DNA of 64,000 nt from contig NKIU01000001.1 of the NCBI GenBank assembly GCA_002256245.1, forward strand, positions 920,232 to 984,231. Direction: 5' to 3'. Shown piece after piece: positions 61,570 through 64,000 of the stretch. A program made the translations under genes and the position numbers. Under the pieces are notes generated by a model. It did not search any database. It worked only from the letters and a program-made list of their open reading frames with translations, and was not told the DNA's origin. Origin of the DNA: Pseudorhodobacter sp. PARRP1. Its GTDB lineage: Bacteria > Pseudomonadota > Alphaproteobacteria > Rhodobacterales > Rhodobacteraceae. Each line of letters opens with the position of its first letter. Position 1 is the stretch's first letter.

Positions 61570-62745
61570 ATGCACAACCTTATCCGCCCTGCACCGTTGC
61601 GTGCATCCCTTCTTGCGCTGGCGCTTTGCGTAGCACCTGCCGCCTTGCTTGCCCAACAAGCGCCACCGCCGCCCGCTGTGGGTGTTTTGGCGGCCAAGGT
61701 TGGCGAATATACCCTGACCAGTCGCCTGCCGGGGCGGATCAAGGCCTCGACCGTTGCCGAGGTCAGGCCGCAGGTGTCCGGCATCATCCGCGAGCGCCTG
61801 TTCGAGGAAGGCACTTGGGTTGAAGCAGGCCAGCCGCTGTATAAAATCGAGGATGAGATTTACGCCGCCAGTGTGGCCGCATCCAAAGCTGCGGTAGCGC
61901 AGGCACAGGCCAACTATAACCTTGCGCTGTCGGATGGAAACCGGGCCGAGGAATTGCTGTCCAGCAATGCCGGATCGAAGGCCAACCGCGACAAGGCCAT
62001 CGCTGCGCGCGATGCGGCGGCGGCGGCGCTGCAATCGGCAAAGGCGCAGCAGACCAGCGCCGAGATCGACCTTGATCACACCACGATCCGCGCGCCGATT
62101 TCCGGGCTGATCGGGTTGTCGCAAGCCGATATCGGGTCTTTGGTGGGCGCTCAGCAGGCAGCGACGCTGGCGACGATCCGCGCGTTGGACCCGGTGTTTG
62201 TCGATGTCACCCAATCGGCCACCGATTTATTGCGCTGGAACAGCCCAGGTGCGGCACGCGACTTTCTGAAAAGCGCCGAAGCCACGATGATTTTGCCCAA
62301 TGGTGCGACCTATGGCCAGAAGGGTCAGTTGAAAGCCGCCGAGCCGCAGGTAGAGCCGACCACCGGCATGATCACGCTGCGGATCAGCTTTGCGAACCCC
62401 GATTTCTACCTGCTTCCCGGCCTTTATGTAGAGGTAGAGCTGCCGCAAGCCACGGAAAAGAATGCAATCCTTGTGCCGCAAAGCGCTGTGATGCGTGATA
62501 CCACGGGGGGGGCGAATGTCTGGATTGTTGAGGGTGGGGCGGAAGGCGGCAAGGTTGCCGTGCGTCCGGTGACTATTCTGGGGGCATCGGGCAGCAACTG
62601 GGTGGTGACATCGGGGCTGAAGGCTGGCGACCAGATCGTGACCTCTGGCTTTCAGAAGGCCGGACCGGGCGCTGATGTCGTGATCCTGCCGCCCGAGGGT
62701 GCCGCTGCGGCGGCTCCGGCGGCTGCACCCGCTGAAGGGAACTGA
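61570..62745 (+). CDS. RND efflux periplasmic adaptor, AcrA/MexA type
   Basis: A 391-residue membrane-fusion protein with signal peptide MHNLIRPAPLRASLLALALCVAPAALLA. No lipobox cysteine follows. Lipoyl/barrel-sandwich parts VAEVRPQVSGIIRERLFEEGTWVEAGQPLYKIED and IDLDHTTIRAPISGLIGLSQADIGSLV flank a coiled-coil hairpin. The C-terminus is Ala/Pro-rich. It is 54 nt after tetR and 3 nt before the pump gene. Confidence 0.94.
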   Translation: MHNLIRPAPLRASLLALALCVAPAALLAQQAPPPPAVGVLAAKVGEYTLTSRLPGRIKASTVAEVRPQVSGIIRERLFEEGTWVEAGQPLYKIEDEIYAASVAASKAAVAQAQANYNLALSDGNRAEELLSSNAGSKANRDKAIAARDAAAAALQSAKAQQTSAEIDLDHTTIRAPISGLIGLSQADIGSLVGAQQAATLATIRALDPVFVDVTQSATDLLRWNSPGAARDFLKSAEATMILPNGATYGQKGQLKAAEPQVEPTTGMITLRISFANPDFYLLPGLYVEVELPQATEKNAILVPQSAVMRDTTGGANVWIVEGGAEGGKVAVRPVTILGASGSNWVVTSGLKAGDQIVTSGFQKAGPGADVVILPPEGAAAAAPAAAPAEGN

Positions 62746-62748
62746 TCC

Positions 62749-64000
62749 ATGTCGCGTTTCTTTATCAACCGTCCCATTTTTGCATGGGTCTTGGCGATCA
62801 TCGTGATGGCGGTGGGCGTGTTGTCGGTGATGCGTTTGCCGATTTCGCAGTATCCGTCGATTGCCGGACCTTCCATTGTGATCAGCGCAAGCTATCCAGG
62901 CGCGTCGGCTGAAACCGCCGCTGATACTGTCGTGCAGATCGTCGAGAAAGAGATGACCGGGCTCGACGGGCTGCGCTATATCAACTCGTCCACCACATCG
63001 ACCGGGCAAATCTCGATCACGCTGACATTCCGCATCGGCACCGATCCTGACATTGCGCAGGTGCAGGTGCAAAACAAGCTGGCGCAGGCCGAAGCAGGCT
63101 TGCCCGAAACCGTAACCCGGCAGGGCGTGACGGTTGAGAAATCGGCGACCGGGTTTCTGATGATCGTTGGTCTTGTCTCGGACGGTGGCGCGCAAAGTGA
63201 CATCGACCTTGCAGATTATCTGGCGTCCAATCTGGTCGAGCCGATCTCGCGGCTGGATGGTGTCGGCAAGGTGCAGGTGTTTGGGTCGGAATATGCCATG
63301 CGGATCTGGCTTGATCCGTTGAAGCTGAAATACTACGACCTGTCGCCCGCCACGGTGATTGCCGCGATCCGCGCACAGAACGCGCAAATCTCGGCGGGGG
63401 CTTTTGGCGCGATGCCGGCACCTGCGGGGCAAGAGTTGAACGCCACCATCACCGCGCAATCGCTGCTGAAAACGCCCGAGGATTTTGAGCGCATCGTGCT
63501 GCGCGCCGACACCGACGGTGGCCTTGTGCTGCTGCGCGATGTGGCCCGCGCCGAGTTGGGGGCCGAGACCTATGAAATCTCGGGCTTTTACGATGGCAAA
63601 CCCGCGGCGGCGATGGCGGTGCAGCTTGCGTCAGGGGCCAATGCGCTGGAAACGGCAAACCTTGTGAAAGCCAAGATCGAGGAGTTGTCGCGCGATTTCC
63701 CGGCGGGGACCAGCTATGTCATCCCCTACGACACCACGCCCTTCGTGCTGCTGTCGATCGAGGCGGTGATCGAGACCTTGATCGAAGCCATCGCCTTGGT
63801 GGTGTTGGTGATCCTGGTGTTCCTGCACAATTTCCGCGCCACGCTGATCCCGACGCTTGCGGTGCCGGTGGTTTTGCTGGGCACGTTTGGCATCATGGCC
63901 AGCCTTGGCTTTACCATCAACACGCTGACCATGCTGGCCATGGTGCTGGCCATCGGTCTGCTGGTCGATGACGCGATTGTGGTCGTCGAAAACGTCGAAC
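62749..64000 (+). CDS. RND efflux pump, AcrB/MexB type, 3' end cut by window
   Basis: About 417 residues of a roughly 1040-residue inner-membrane drug/proton antiporter. It begins MSRFFINRPIFAWVLAIIVM and has the porter-domain segments ISASYPGASAETAADTVVQIVEKEM and LRDVARAELGAE. The sequence stops within TM4 at GLLVDDAIVVVENVE, which holds the paired proton-relay aspartates. GAAGGGA lies upstream of the ATG. It is the third gene of the tetR-adaptor-pump operon and should export hydrophobic drugs, bile-like compounds or solvents. Confidence 0.96.
   Translation, partial: MSRFFINRPIFAWVLAIIVMAVGVLSVMRLPISQYPSIAGPSIVISASYPGASAETAADTVVQIVEKEMTGLDGLRYINSSTTSTGQISITLTFRIGTDPDIAQVQVQNKLAQAEAGLPETVTRQGVTVEKSATGFLMIVGLVSDGGAQSDIDLADYLASNLVEPISRLDGVGKVQVFGSEYAMRIWLDPLKLKYYDLSPATVIAAIRAQNAQISAGAFGAMPAPAGQELNATITAQSLLKTPEDFERIVLRADTDGGLVLLRDVARAELGAETYEISGFYDGKPAAAMAVQLASGANALETANLVKAKIEELSRDFPAGTSYVIPYDTTPFVLLSIEAVIETLIEAIALVVLVILVFLHNFRATLIPTLAVPVVLLGTFGIMASLGFTINTLTMLAMVLAIGLLVDDAIVVVENVE

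Overview
The window is a 64 kb piece of a GC-rich chromosome that reads as an alphaproteobacterium of the Rhodobacteraceae type. The supporting signs are an imuA-imuB-dnaE2 mutasome under a GTTC-N7-GTTC LexA box, a cuyA-type sulfonate lyase cluster, a PF03601-type exporter, a split iol cluster, and tightly packed operons with ATGA/TGATG stop-start overlaps. No rRNA, tRNA, insertion sequence, prophage or CRISPR array was seen. Coding density is high and no gap exceeds 300 bases.

Layout. 1-860: aspartate-semialdehyde dehydrogenase, cut by the window edge. 950-5147: two MFS transporters divergent from a GH13 alpha-glucosidase. 5242-8458: part of a De Ley-Doudoroff galactonate pathway (SMP-30 lactonase, dgoA, dgoK) divergent from an IclR regulator with a dyad between them. 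8742-14006: trhO, then pncA, a hybrid histidine kinase and pncB (NAD salvage). 14003-20062: a leftward group holding a kinase-like protein, arfB, the queuosine-precursor transporter yhhQ behind a probable preQ1-I riboswitch, a phytase-like protein, mepA, a UMF1-type MFS and a thioesterase. 20189-24218: yggT, recQ, yaaA and a divergent SRAP (YedK/HMCES-like) gene. 24245-29737: dnaE2, imuB, imuA. 29872-38709: myo-inositol catabolism (iolJ, iolB, iolC, iolD, two Gfo/Idh/MocA oxidoreductases, iolE) with a LacI-type regulator and a perfect 20-bp operator. 38804-48629: an organosulfonate operon (cysteate sulfo-lyase, DegT aminotransferase, Asp/Glu-type racemase, TauABC-like importer, HisD/HpsN-like dehydrogenase, CuyZ-type exporter, hydrolase) with a divergent LysR. 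48639-57899: AraC regulator, sugar ABC transporter, GH42 beta-galactosidase and GH36 alpha-galactosidase. 58140-59282: PQQ-type sugar dehydrogenase homologue. 59344-64000: TetR-controlled RND efflux system, with the pump cut by the window edge.

How the genes work together. Galactosides imported by the ABC system would be cut by GH36/GH42, and galactose could feed the dgo branch at the other end of the window, although no galactose dehydrogenase or galactonate dehydratase is present here. The iol genes take myo-inositol to DHAP and malonate semialdehyde, but no iolA is seen. The sulfonate operon is the most interesting block. Cysteinolate is a histidinol analogue and cysteate is an aspartate analogue. 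A HisD-fold dehydrogenase, an Asp-type racemase and a cysteate sulfo-lyase in one operon therefore suggest a route D-cysteinolate to D-cysteate to L-cysteate to pyruvate, ammonium and sulfite, with export of the sulfite. A second strong candidate for something undescribed is the 264-bp gap upstream of arfB. It holds a promoter-like -35, a very strong Shine-Dalgarno followed by an 18-codon ORF, an anti-SD strand, an internal hairpin and a terminator just before the ribosome-rescue gene.
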